Shown here in pieces: positions 24,600 through 32,363 of a DNA stretch of 38,741 nucleotides. Where the stretch lies: assembly GCF_019392335.1 (NCBI RefSeq), contig NZ_JAHXRQ010000034.1, positions 1-38,741 of the forward strand, given 5' to 3'. The notes beneath the pieces were generated by a model. That model saw nothing but the letters and a program-made list of their open reading frames with translations. It was not told the DNA's origin and ran no database searches. The stretch comes from Mameliella sp. CS4. GTDB lineage: Bacteria; Pseudomonadota; Alphaproteobacteria; Rhodobacterales; Rhodobacteraceae. Position 1 is the stretch's first letter, and each line of letters opens with the position of its first letter. The position numbers were made by a program, and so were the translations under genes.

Positions 24600-25727
24600 T
24601 TACAGAACCTGGTCCACCACCTTGCGCAACCGGGCGACAGTGGCCTCGACATCGTACAGCTTGTCCAGCCCGAACAGACCGACGCGGAAGGTCGAGAACT
24701 CCGGCGGCTCATCGCATTGCAGCGGGACACCGGCGGCGATCTGCATGCCGTGCGCGGCAAAGGCCTTGCCGGTCTTGATCTCCGGATCGGCGGTATAGCA
24801 GACCACCACGCCCGGCGCGCCATAGCCCTCGGCGGCGACGGATTTCCCGCCCTTCTCGGCAAACATCGCGCGCACCGCGTCGCCCAGCGCCCATTGCGCC
24901 GCCTTCAGCTTGTCAAAGCCATAGGCGCGGGTTTCGGCCATCGTGTCGCGGAAGGACCGCAGCCCGTCTGTCGGCATGGTGGCGTGGTAGGCATGGCCGC
25001 CGTTCTCGTAGGCCTGCATGATCTGGTACCATTTCTTCAGATCGACGGCGAAGCTGTCCGAGGTGGTCTTGTCCAGCCGCTCAAGCGCGCGTTCGGACAT
25101 CATGACCAGCCCGGCACAGGGGGTCGAGGACCAGCCCTTTTGCGGCGCCGAAATCAGCACATCGACCCCGGTCGCGCGCATGTCGATCCAGGCGCAGCCC
25201 GAGGCGATGCAGTCCAGCACCATCAGCGCGCCGACCTCATGCGCGGCCCTGGCCAGCCGGGTCACGTAGTCATCCGGCAGGATCACCCCGGCCGAGGTTT
25301 CGACATGTGGGGCAAAGACCACATCGGGGCGCGTCTCGGCGATCTTGGCCTCGACCTCCTCGATCGGCGCGGGGGCAAAGGGCGCGTCGGACGCGTTGCC
25401 CGTGCGCCGTGCCTTCATCACCGTGGTCTCTCCGGCGAAACCGCCCGCCTCGAAGATCTGCGACCAGCGGTAAGAGAACCAGCCATTGCGCACCACCAGA
25501 ACGTCGGCACCACGCCCGAACTGACGCGCCACCGCCTCCATCCCGTAGGTGCCGCCACCGGGCACCAGGGCCACGCCATCGGCGGCATAGACCTCTTTCA
25601 GCATGGCTGAAATATCGCGCATCACCTCCTGAAAGGCGGCGGACATGTGGTTGAGCGAGCGGTCGGTGAAGACGACCGAGAATTCTTCCATCCCTTCGGG
25701 ATCGACTGTGTCAAGCAAGGCAGCCAT
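24600..25727 (-). CDS. Class V PLP aminotransferase (alanine/serine-glyoxylate type)
   Basis: A 375-aa fold-type I enzyme. The PLP lysine is K197 in S-A-P-Q-K-G-W, with D172 in V-L-D-C-I-A-S as the pyridine-binding aspartate and the G-G-G-T-Y-G-M-E-A-V phosphate-loop region at 57-66. The F-S-x-R-W region and H-V-E-T-S-A-G-V segment are typical of alanine-glyoxylate/serine-glyoxylate or phosphonate-type aminotransferases; the substrate pair is not certain. ATG 25727 is preferred because GGAGG lies five bases upstream, even though an in-frame ATG at 25739 overlaps that site. It is convergent to the UbiH-type gene across the palindromic repeat. Confidence 0.82.
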   Translation of the reverse strand: MAALLDTVDPEGMEEFSVVFTDRSLNHMSAAFQEVMRDISAMLKEVYAADGVALVPGGGTYGMEAVARQFGRGADVLVVRNGWFSYRWSQIFEAGGFAGETTVMKARRTGNASDAPFAPAPIEEVEAKIAETRPDVVFAPHVETSAGVILPDDYVTRLARAAHEVGALMVLDCIASGCAWIDMRATGVDVLISAPQKGWSSTPCAGLVMMSERALERLDKTTSDSFAVDLKKWYQIMQAYENGGHAYHATMPTDGLRSFRDTMAETRAYGFDKLKAAQWALGDAVRAMFAEKGGKSVAAEGYGAPGVVVCYTADPEIKTGKAFAAHGMQIAAGVPLQCDEPPEFSTFRVGLFGLDKLYDVEATVARLRKVVDQVL

Positions 25728-25863
25728 AGGGTCCTCCATGTTTGCGCCAAGCTCTATCCCGCCCGGCGCGCGGCGAAAAGGCCAACAAAAGGGGCAGAGA
25801 TGAAAAACGGCGGCGCGAGGCACGCGCCGCCGTGTCCACAATGCCGCGTTCGGACCCGAATGA

Positions 25864-26205
25864 TCAGTTGCCGACCAGCTCTGCGGCGGGGTTGTAGCCC
25901 GCGACCACAACGACGTCGTTGGTGCGGATGAACTTGAAGGTCACGTCGCGCGCATCCGGCAGGCCGAAGGTGACGTTGTCGCCCTCCTGCAGCAGCATCA
26001 CCAGGCGCGCGGGCTCGGCGGTGTCCTCGGTGACATAGGTCGCGACCAACTCATAGCCGGCCTCTGCCTCGGTCCAGTAGAGGCTCATGTCGATGCCGGC
26101 CTCGTGCAGGGTCGCGCCGGCGGCGGGGGCGTCCAGGGTCACAGTCCCCGCAAGGGCGGCGGTCGAGGTCAGCGCAAAGGCGGCGGCGGTCAGGAGCTTG
26201 TTCAT
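25864..26205 (-). CDS. Small secreted protein, 113 aa
   Basis: Not assigned to a known function. A clean signal peptide is visible (M-N-K-L-L-T, Ala-rich core, cleavage after A-L-A at 19). The mature 94 residues look all-beta: T-V-T-L-D-A-P-A-A-G-A-T-L, then L-V-A-T-Y-V-T, then D-V-T-F-K-F-I-R-T, ending with A-G-Y-N-P-A-A-E-L-V-G-N. No cysteines are seen. A small periplasmic beta-sandwich is likely. GGGGA stands five bases before ATG 26205. It lies downstream of the Lrp pair but is separated by 188 bp, so it probably has its own promoter. Confidence 0.75.
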   Translation of the reverse strand: MNKLLTAAAFALTSTAALAGTVTLDAPAAGATLHEAGIDMSLYWTEAEAGYELVATYVTEDTAEPARLVMLLQEGDNVTFGLPDARDVTFKFIRTNDVVVVAGYNPAAELVGN

Positions 26206-26393
26206 GATGGTCCCCATGTTCGTCTTGGTTGCACGGCGGGTCCGCGTCCGGCAGGCCCGATCTAATTCTGCACTGCAGCATAGACCATGCCAAGGCGGCG
26301 GTACCATGCTCAATACCGCATAGCCGCCATGAGGATTTCACCCAAGCCACTGTATGCAAAGGAATACTTTTGGCGCCCGCATACCCCGTGCTG

Positions 26394-26852
26394 TCAGCCC
26401 AGCGGCCCGGGGCGCCGCTCCTCGCTGAGCAGCACATTGGCGTCCAGATTGCCGACCCCGGGCAAGGTCATGATCCGCCGCCGCAGCACGCGCTCGAAAT
26501 CCGGCAGGTCCCGCGCCACGACGCGCAGGCGATAGTCATAGGCGCCCAGCACATGTTCCACGGTCTGCACCTCGGGGATGGCGCTGACCGCGCGTTCGAA
26601 ATCCTCAAGACTGACACGCCCCTTTGTGGCCAGCTTGACCCCCAGAAAGACGGTCACGCCAAACCCCAGCGCCGCCGTGTCCACATCCAGCCGGGTTGCG
26701 CGAAAGACCCCCGCCTCGCGCAGGCGCTTGATCCGCCGCCAACAGGCGGGCTGCGACAGGCCCAGGTCCCGCCCCAGCGCCCCGGCAGAGGCCGTCGCAT
26801 CCTGTGCCAGCGCGCGGATCAACGCACGATCAGTGTCGTCCAGGGCGATCAC
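26394..26852 (-). CDS. Lrp/AsnC-family regulator 1
   Basis: A 152-aa regulator. The HTH is at about residues 5-60 (L-G-L-S-Q-P-A-C-W-R-R-I-K-R-L-R-E-A-G) and the RAM effector domain at about 68-145, with H-V-L-G-A-Y-D-Y-R-L-R-V. It starts with GTG 26852, which overlaps the TGA of the upstream Lrp gene (GTGA), so the two are translationally coupled. Family members sense amino acids as octamers. Together with the second regulator, divergent from ilvC, it probably answers to branched-chain amino acids; that link is inference from position. Confidence 0.9.
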   Translation of the reverse strand: MIALDDTDRALIRALAQDATASAGALGRDLGLSQPACWRRIKRLREAGVFRATRLDVDTAALGFGVTVFLGVKLATKGRVSLEDFERAVSAIPEVQTVEHVLGAYDYRLRVVARDLPDFERVLRRRIMTLPGVGNLDANVLLSEERRPGPLG

Positions 26853-27304
26853 AGCGGCAACGCCTCGCGGTCCTTGACTCGGGCGACATGCATCAGTGCC
26901 TCGATGTCGGCGATATGCGGCAGGGTCAGCAGACGGTCGCGGTAAAGCTGCTGGTAATGCGCCATGTCCCGCGCGATCACCGACAGCCGCACGTCCACCT
27001 GCCCCAGAAAGGTCTGGATCTCCAGCACCTCGGGCACCTCGCGCGCGGCGGCGATGAACTCGTCGAAGGCGCGCGGCTGGGTCTTGTCCAGCGTCACCCG
27101 CAAGGAGACCTCGACCTCGTAGCCCAGCGCCCGCCAGTCGATCACCCCGCGCAACCCGTGCAAGACGCCGCGCGTGCGCAACCGCTCCAGCCGCCGTGCC
27201 AGGGTCGAGGCCGTGACCCCTGCCCGGTCGGCCAGGGCGCCGCCCGCCATCTCGGGCTCTGCCATCATGTGGCGCAGGATGCGCCTGTCCGTGTCGTCGA
27301 GCAT
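26849..27304 (-). CDS. Lrp/AsnC-family regulator 2
   Basis: A 151-aa regulator, M-L-D-D-T-D-R-R-I-L start. The HTH reads A-G-V-T-A-S-T-L-A-R-R-L-E-R-L, and the RAM domain has T-F-L-G-Q-V-D-V-R-L-S-V. It is clearly related to, but distinct from, regulator 1, with its stop overlapping regulator 1's start by four bases. It is divergent from ilvC across 136 bp, the usual place for a local Lrp. The ribosome site is weak (GGCGG), which may limit how much of the pair is made. Confidence 0.9.
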   Translation of the reverse strand: MLDDTDRRILRHMMAEPEMAGGALADRAGVTASTLARRLERLRTRGVLHGLRGVIDWRALGYEVEVSLRVTLDKTQPRAFDEFIAAAREVPEVLEIQTFLGQVDVRLSVIARDMAHYQQLYRDRLLTLPHIADIEALMHVARVKDREALPL

Positions 27305-27440
27305 GAATTCACCGCCAATCGGAAAAATAGCGCATGATGTTTCTTCTTTCTGACAAATACTCAAGAAAAACGCAAACACTCTCGCGCCGCCGGGCGTAGA
27401 TTGCCGACCAGAACAACAAGACCAAGGAAGAAGTGCCAAC
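27305..27440. promoter_or_regulatory. Divergent ilvC / Lrp control region
   Basis: An AT-rich core (27320-27375) stands out in otherwise GC-rich DNA. It contains the dyad TTTCT (27347-27351) with AGAAA (27364-27368), and an overlapping TTTCTT/AAGAAA pair (27340-27368). Such AT-rich loose dyads suit Lrp binding, here by the divergently encoded regulators. Promoter boxes are not clear enough to place. Confidence 0.45.
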
Positions 27441-28463
27441 ATGCGCGTTTACTATGATCGCGATTGCGATGTGAACCTGATCAAGGACAAGAAAGTTGCC
27501 ATCCTGGGCTACGGCAGCCAGGGCCACGCCCACGCGCTGAACCTGCGCGACAGCGGCGCCAAGAATGTCTGCGTGGCGCTCCGCGAAGGCTCGCCCTCGC
27601 GCGCCAAGGCCGAAGGCGAAGGCCTGCAGGTCATGGGCATCTCCGAAGCCGCAGCCTGGTGTGACGTGATCATGTTCACCATGCCCGACGAACTGCAGGC
27701 AGAGACCTACAAGAAATACGTCCACGACCACCTGAAAGAGGGCTCTGCCATCGCCTTTGCCCACGGTCTGAACGTGCACTTCGGCCTGATCGAGCCCAAG
27801 CCCGGCGTCGACGTCATCATGATGGCGCCCAAGGGCCCCGGCCACACCGTGCGCGGCGAATACACCAAGGGCGGCGGCGTGCCCTGCCTCGTGGCCGTCG
27901 ACAACGACGCCACCGGCAAGGCGCTGGAAATCGGCCTGTCCTACTGCGCCGCGATCGGCGGTGGCCGTTCGGGCATCATCGAGACCAACTTCCGCGAGGA
28001 ATGCGAAACCGACCTCTTCGGCGAACAGGCGGTTCTCTGCGGCGGCCTGGTCGAGCTGATCCGGATGGGCTTCGAGACCCTGGTCGAAGCCGGCTACGCG
28101 CCGGAAATGGCCTATTTCGAGTGCCTGCACGAGGTCAAGCTGATCGTGGACCTGATCTACGAAGGCGGCATCGCCAACATGAACTACTCGATCTCGAACA
28201 CCGCCGAATACGGCGAATATGTCTCGGGCCCGCGCATCCTGCCCTACGACGAGACCAAGGCCCGGATGAAGGCGGTTCTGACCGACATCCAGACCGGCAA
28301 GTTCGTGCGTGACTTCATGCTGGAAAACGCTGTTGGCCAGCCCTCGTTCAAGGCGACCCGCCGCATCAACGACGAACACCAGATCGAGGCCACCGGCGAA
28401 AAGCTGCGCGGCATGATGCCCTGGATCTCGGCCGGCAAGATGGTCGACAAGTCGAAGAACTGA
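27441..28463 (+). CDS. ilvC: Ketol-acid reductoisomerase (class I)
   Basis: A 340-aa IlvC. It turns acetolactate or acetohydroxybutyrate into the dihydroxy acids of valine, leucine and isoleucine synthesis with NADPH and Mg2+. The nucleotide-binding loop G-Y-G-S-Q-G-H-A-H-A is at about 24-33; the E-x-x-D metal site E-C-E-T-D-L-F-G-E-Q and the C-terminal C-L-H-E-V-K-L-I-V-D region are intact. Length is class I. AAGGAAG precedes ATG 27441 and a terminator follows the stop. The last 28 codons recur as decayed copies at 30278-30361 and 32067-32150, inside the RTX array. Confidence 0.97.
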   Translation: MRVYYDRDCDVNLIKDKKVAILGYGSQGHAHALNLRDSGAKNVCVALREGSPSRAKAEGEGLQVMGISEAAAWCDVIMFTMPDELQAETYKKYVHDHLKEGSAIAFAHGLNVHFGLIEPKPGVDVIMMAPKGPGHTVRGEYTKGGGVPCLVAVDNDATGKALEIGLSYCAAIGGGRSGIIETNFREECETDLFGEQAVLCGGLVELIRMGFETLVEAGYAPEMAYFECLHEVKLIVDLIYEGGIANMNYSISNTAEYGEYVSGPRILPYDETKARMKAVLTDIQTGKFVRDFMLENAVGQPSFKATRRINDEHQIEATGEKLRGMMPWISAGKMVDKSKN

Positions 28464-28506
28464 TCCGGGACGGCGGGCGCGACGCCCGTCCGAAACCGGA
28501 ACACCG

Positions 28507-28534
28507 ACGCCCCCTTTCGAGGGGGCGTTTTTTT
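28507..28534 (+). terminator. Rho-independent terminator of ilvC
   Basis: ACGCCCCC (28507-28514) pairs with GGGGGCGT (28521-28528) around a 6-nt loop and continues into seven Ts. Confidence 0.92.
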
Positions 28535-28575
28535 GTCCGCGGCGCATGCCGGGTCCTGTGAATTTCCCGTCTTCC

Positions 28576-28604
28576 TTGACCGTCAGTCCGGAGCAGCATT
28601 TAAA
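28576..28604 (+). promoter_or_regulatory. Possible sigma-70 promoter of RTX gene 1
   Basis: TTGACC at 28576-28581 and TTTAAA at 28599-28604 are 17 bp apart, matching the -35 box at 5 of 6 and the -10 box at 4 of 6. It lies after the ilvC terminator and 69 bp before the gene, so the RTX gene is probably transcribed on its own. Confidence 0.4.
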
Positions 28605-28673
28605 GGTGCGGCCCAACAGGCAAACCGCCTCTAAACCAAATACTTTTTTCGGACCAGCATTGGAGAACCAGCC

Positions 28674-30245
28674 ATGACAGTTCTTTCATCGACAACCTCC
28701 ACCGTCACCGTTACGGCAAACGATCCCACTTTCTTACTGGCGGGAAACAGTATCGTCACCACGGGAGGCGGCACCGACGCTGTGATCGACAGCAACCTTG
28801 GCGCTTTCAATTTCTACAACTACGGCACCATCATCAGCCATGACGATGGTCTTGCCCTGACGGGCGAATTTGACGCCTTATTTCTCAACGGCAACACCGG
28901 CCTCGTGCAAACCGCCGACAGCGCCGTCATTGTCTTTGCGGGCAACGGCAACACGGTCACCGTCATCAACGAAGGCAGTCTGGCGGGCGAACAGGAAGGC
29001 ATCCTGTTTTCCGGAAGCGACCTTGGAGACCGGGCCATCGTCCAGAACTCCGGCTCGGTCACCGGCGAACTTCAGGGTGTCAATTCCTTTCGGCAGCTTT
29101 CACTGCACAACAGCGGAACGATCTTCGGTGTCAACACCGGCGTCAACCTGACCACTACGTCGGACAATTCTCGCATTGCCAACAGCGGCAACATCCTGTC
29201 CGACAGTGTCGGCTTGAATATCCGCGGCGACAGCACCACGGTTGTCAACAACGGGCTGATCGAAGCCGCGGACGGGATCAACCTGACGAATGTCGTGACC
29301 GGCTTCGTGCTCGAGAATTTCGGCACCGTTGCGGGCACGTTGCATTCGATCACCCTCAACGCCGGTGACGATATCGTCCGAAATTTCGGCACGCTCGCGG
29401 GGGTGGCCGGGTTTTCCGGCGGGCACGACATTTTCATCAATGGCGGCACCGCGTCGAACACCGTGCAGATGGGCACCGGCAACGACCTGGTGCGCGCGGT
29501 TGGCAGCGGCACATTTGGCGGAACGGTCTTCGGAGAGGAAGGGCTGGACACGCTGCTCGGGGCCGACAGCGCGGATCGCCTCGATGGCGGGGTCGACGAC
29601 GACCTGATCGCGGGGCATGGCGGCAACGATACCCTTCTGGGAGACGCGGGGAACGACACGATCTTTGGCGGCGCGGGCGATGACGACATGGACGGCGGCG
29701 CCGACGACGACGTGATGAACGGCGGATCCGGCGGCGACAGCCTCACCGGCGGCATCGGCAACGACGTGCTGATCGGCCAGGACGGCAGCGACAGCCTGGA
29801 CGGTGGCGCCGACAACGACACGATGGACGGAGGCAACGGCGGCGACATCCTCGAAGGCGACGATGGCAACGACATCCTGCGAGGACGTGCCGGGGAGGAC
29901 GATCTGGCGGGCGGGTTGGGCCGTGACTTTCTGACCGGCGGGCAGGATGCGGACAACTTTGTCTTCCGCGCTCTGGCCGAGACGGTCGTCGGTGCCAACC
30001 GCGACCAGATCATCGACTTTGAACCGGGTGTGGACATGATCGTGGTTGCGGGCCTCTCGCCGGGGGTTTTCGAGTTCAGGGGCACGGCTGCTTTCGATCC
30101 CTCCGGCAACCCGGAATTGCGGCTGCTGGAAACCGCCACAGGGTCGACCATCGTGCAGCTGGACGCCGATGGCGACGGCGCGGCGGATGCGGAAATCCGG
30201 GTGGCCAATGTCACCGGCCTGACGGCGGATGACTTCGTCCTGTAG
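28674..30245 (+). CDS. Secreted RTX calcium-binding protein 1
   Basis: A 523-aa protein without an N-terminal signal peptide. Residues about 40-285 carry loose repeats with N-S-G-T-I, N-N-G-L-I, N-F-G-T-V/L motifs every 20-30 residues, likely a right-handed beta-helix. Residues about 285-425 are RTX repeats of the G-G-x-G-x-D-x-L type (for example G-G-A-G-D-D, G-G-N-D-T-L) that bind calcium. Residues 429-523 form the C-terminal domain common to all five paralogues, ending L-T-A-D-D-F-V-L, which fits a type I secretion signal. Product: probably exported whole and folded outside with calcium; role (adhesion, matrix, lectin-like) unknown. GGAGA precedes ATG 28674. It follows ilvC directly. Confidence 0.85.
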   Translation: MTVLSSTTSTVTVTANDPTFLLAGNSIVTTGGGTDAVIDSNLGAFNFYNYGTIISHDDGLALTGEFDALFLNGNTGLVQTADSAVIVFAGNGNTVTVINEGSLAGEQEGILFSGSDLGDRAIVQNSGSVTGELQGVNSFRQLSLHNSGTIFGVNTGVNLTTTSDNSRIANSGNILSDSVGLNIRGDSTTVVNNGLIEAADGINLTNVVTGFVLENFGTVAGTLHSITLNAGDDIVRNFGTLAGVAGFSGGHDIFINGGTASNTVQMGTGNDLVRAVGSGTFGGTVFGEEGLDTLLGADSADRLDGGVDDDLIAGHGGNDTLLGDAGNDTIFGGAGDDDMDGGADDDVMNGGSGGDSLTGGIGNDVLIGQDGSDSLDGGADNDTMDGGNGGDILEGDDGNDILRGRAGEDDLAGGLGRDFLTGGQDADNFVFRALAETVVGANRDQIIDFEPGVDMIVVAGLSPGVFEFRGTAAFDPSGNPELRLLETATGSTIVQLDADGDGAADAEIRVANVTGLTADDFVL

Positions 30246-30277
30246 AGTGCTCGCCTCATAGGCGTCAGGGTCGGTGA

Positions 30278-30361
30278 AGGACCAGGGCCAAAGGCGCGCA
30301 GCCGCGTGGCATGATGCTCTGGATCCTTGCCGGCAAGATGGTTGACACCTCCATGAACTGA
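30278..30361 (+). pseudogene. Decayed copy A of the ilvC 3' end
   Basis: These 84 nt align without gaps to the last 28 codons of ilvC (28380-28463); I count 63 identical bases. In frame the end reads R-G-M-M-L-W-I-L-A-G-K-M-V-D-T-S-M-N-stop, against R-G-M-M-P-W-I-S-A-G-K-M-V-D-K-S-K-N-stop in IlvC. It lies 32 bp after the stop of RTX gene 1 and has no start or function of its own. Confidence 0.85.
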
Positions 30362-30585
30362 TCTCGTTCTTCAGCAGCAGGCCCGTCACGAACGGGTCTG
30401 CCCAACGGATCACAAACACCGGAATCTGCGACAGGCCCAGAATGTTTTGACAGCTCAGCCCTTTTGGGAGGACCATGCATGTCTTCCGGGCCGATAGCAG
30501 GCACCCCTCACGATTGCTTCGTCACGAGTCCCCGTTACCGCCCCTGCCAGGCTCCGCGCATTCTTTGCAAACAGGAGACGAGACC
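30362..30585 (+). other. Leader of RTX gene 2
   Basis: Together with copy A this completes a 340-bp gap. It holds a TTGACA at 30447-30452 that could be a -35 box without a clear -10 partner. There is also an ATG at 30475 with GGGAGG just before it, in frame with RTX gene 2, which could add 37 residues. That extension has poor codon use and no match in the paralogues. Confidence 0.35.
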
Positions 30586-32034
30586 ATGGCAACCTTCGTG
30601 ATCAGCACACTGACAAACGCGCAAACCAACCTCGCGATAAACGACGAATACTATTTGCTCGAAGGGGTGACGCAGTACTTCAGCACCTCCACGCTCAACG
30701 TGACCGGCACAAACACGGACGTGTTTGTGCTTGGGACTTTGATTGCCACCGGTGGCGATGTGATAGCTGATGCCGGGAATGCCAGTTCTGTCATCTACAT
30801 CGGCCCGAACGGTCAAGTCCTGGCACCGGATATCTTTCGCCCCTTCAATTTCACCGGAAACAGCGCCTGGGTGACCAACCATGGCACCATTTCTGGCGGT
30901 CAGTCCGAACTGGCCGGGGCGAACAACACCTTCGTCAATACCGGGACGCTGAACGGCACCAATGGGGGTCAGACGATAGCGGCACTGCTGATGAACGGGG
31001 ACAACGCGCGGATCGTCAACAACGGGCTGATGACCTCGACCTCCGGCTCGGTCATCAAACTGGGCGGCACCTCGGAGGTCAGCAACACTGGCACGATCAG
31101 CGGCACCCTGGACGCAATCGTAGCCACATCCCTAAGCATTTCGGAAAGCCTGACCCTGTTCAATTCCGGCACCATCACCGCGCCCGACGATGCGATTGGT
31201 GCGGGAAGCGGGGCGGATAGCGTGATCAATCTAGGCACAATCTGGGGCGATGTAGCGCTTGGCGCAGGCGCCGACACCTATCGCGCTAATGGGTCCGGGG
31301 GCACCGAAGGACTCGTCGAAGGCCAGGCAGGCAACGACACGCTGTTGGGCGGCGATCTGGCTGACGACCTTGACGGTGGCGGCGATGATGACAAGCTGGT
31401 CGGGCGCGGCGGTGACGATATTCTGGCGGGCGGCGGCGGCAATGACGTCATCCTTGGCGGTGCAGGCAATGACGACATCGACGGCGGAGCCAACAACGAC
31501 ACGCTGAACGGCAATGCCGGCGACGACACGATCCTTGGCGATCTTGGCAACGACATCCTGGTCGGTCAGGATGGAAGCGATTTCCTCGACGGCGGCGCCG
31601 ACAACGACACGATGGACGGAGGCAATGGCGACGACGTGCTTGAGGGCGGCGACGGCGACGATATCTTGCGCGGCCGCGCGGGTGAGGACGACCTCGCGGG
31701 CGGGCTGGGCCGCGACTTCCTGACTGGCGGGCAGGACGCGGACAACTTTGTCTTCCGCGCGCTGGCTGAAACCGTGGTCGGCGCCAATCGCGACCAGATT
31801 TTGGATTTCGAACAGGGCGCCGACAGCATCGTCGTTGCGGGCCTCAGCCCGGGTGTGTTCGAGTTCCGGGGCACCGCCGCGTTTGCCCCTTCGGGCAATC
31901 CGGAACTGCGGCTCTTCGAGACGCCGACCGGCTCGACCATCGTGCAGCTGGACGCCGATGGCGACGGGATCGCTGACGCCGAGATCCGCGTTGCCAACGT
32001 GACGGGGCTGACGGCGGAAGACTTCGTGCTGTAG
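30586..32034 (+). CDS. Secreted RTX calcium-binding protein 2
   Basis: A 482-aa paralogue. The start M-A-T-F-V-I-S-T lines up with M-A-S-F-V-I-S-G of paralogue 4, which supports ATG 30586 (AGGAGA upstream) over the in-frame ATG at 30475. Beta-helix-like part about 40-240 with N-H-G-T-I, N-T-G-T-L, N-S-G-T-I turns; a bridging module G-D-V-A-L-G-A-G-A-D-T-Y-R-A (221-234); RTX repeats about 245-385; shared C-terminal domain 388-482. In that domain F-E-T-P-T-G-S replaces the E-T-A-T-G-S of paralogues 1, 3 and 4 and matches paralogue 5. No signal peptide; type I export expected. Flanked on both sides by ilvC-tail scars. Confidence 0.85.
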   Translation: MATFVISTLTNAQTNLAINDEYYLLEGVTQYFSTSTLNVTGTNTDVFVLGTLIATGGDVIADAGNASSVIYIGPNGQVLAPDIFRPFNFTGNSAWVTNHGTISGGQSELAGANNTFVNTGTLNGTNGGQTIAALLMNGDNARIVNNGLMTSTSGSVIKLGGTSEVSNTGTISGTLDAIVATSLSISESLTLFNSGTITAPDDAIGAGSGADSVINLGTIWGDVALGAGADTYRANGSGGTEGLVEGQAGNDTLLGGDLADDLDGGGDDDKLVGRGGDDILAGGGGNDVILGGAGNDDIDGGANNDTLNGNAGDDTILGDLGNDILVGQDGSDFLDGGADNDTMDGGNGDDVLEGGDGDDILRGRAGEDDLAGGLGRDFLTGGQDADNFVFRALAETVVGANRDQILDFEQGADSIVVAGLSPGVFEFRGTAAFAPSGNPELRLFETPTGSTIVQLDADGDGIADAEIRVANVTGLTAEDFVL

Positions 32035-32066
32035 AGCGCGCGCCTCACAGGCGTCAGGGTCGGTGA

Positions 32067-32150
32067 AGGATCAAGGCCAAAGGCGTCTAGCCACGCGGCA
32101 TGATGCCCTGGATCGTTGCCGGCAAGATGGTCGTCCCCTCCAGGAACTAA
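32067..32150 (+). pseudogene. Decayed copy B of the ilvC 3' end
   Basis: 84 nt aligned without gaps to 28380-28463; I count 64 identical bases, and 36 of 39 in the core from the CGC codon to GTC. It reads R-G-M-M-P-W-I-V-A-G-K-M-V-V-P-S-R-N-stop, with an in-frame TAG eight codons in. It shares with copy A the 32-33 bp linking it to the preceding RTX stop, so the whole RTX-end-plus-scar block was copied as a unit. The 329-bp gap after RTX gene 2 also holds a terminator and a CtrA-like site. Confidence 0.85.
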
Positions 32151-32187
32151 AACCGCCTGCCGGGCCCTCCGGCCCAGGCAGATCATC

Positions 32188-32220
32188 GGAACGCCCCCTC
32201 GCGGGGCGTTCCTTTTCGTT
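32188..32220 (+). terminator. Rho-independent terminator after RTX gene 2
   Basis: GGAACGCCCC (32188-32197) pairs perfectly with GGGGCGTTCC (32203-32212), loop of 5 nt, then TTTTCGTT. A second G/C stem lies just upstream (about 32155-32180). Confidence 0.85.
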
Positions 32221-32307
32221 TGGAAAGCCAACATCCAGAGTCGACGCTCAGCACCAGGCACCGATGACGGACATCTTTTCTTGATCGTGGACACCCGATC
32301 ATGAAGG

Positions 32308-32322
32308 TTAACCATACGTTAA
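32308..32322 (+). promoter_or_regulatory. CtrA-type binding site upstream of RTX gene 3
   Basis: TTAACCATACGTTAA is an exact TTAA-n7-TTAA, the full CtrA consensus of alphaproteobacteria, and TTTAAC follows at 32323-32328. It sits 42 bp before the start of RTX gene 3. In Rhodobacterales CtrA controls motility and other surface or exchange traits. No such exact site is seen before the other array genes. Confidence 0.5.
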
Positions 32323-32363
32323 TTTAACGCCGACGGCACATGTCGGCCGATTTTGGAGCGACC

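Noticed and set aside
26849..27304. The Lrp pair as siroheme decarboxylase (AhbA/AhbB, NirDLGH), which are also Lrp-like pairs
   Set aside because: Both proteins keep a normal HTH recognition helix and RAM domain, and there are no haem or nitrite-reductase genes nearby; position next to ilvC favours regulators.
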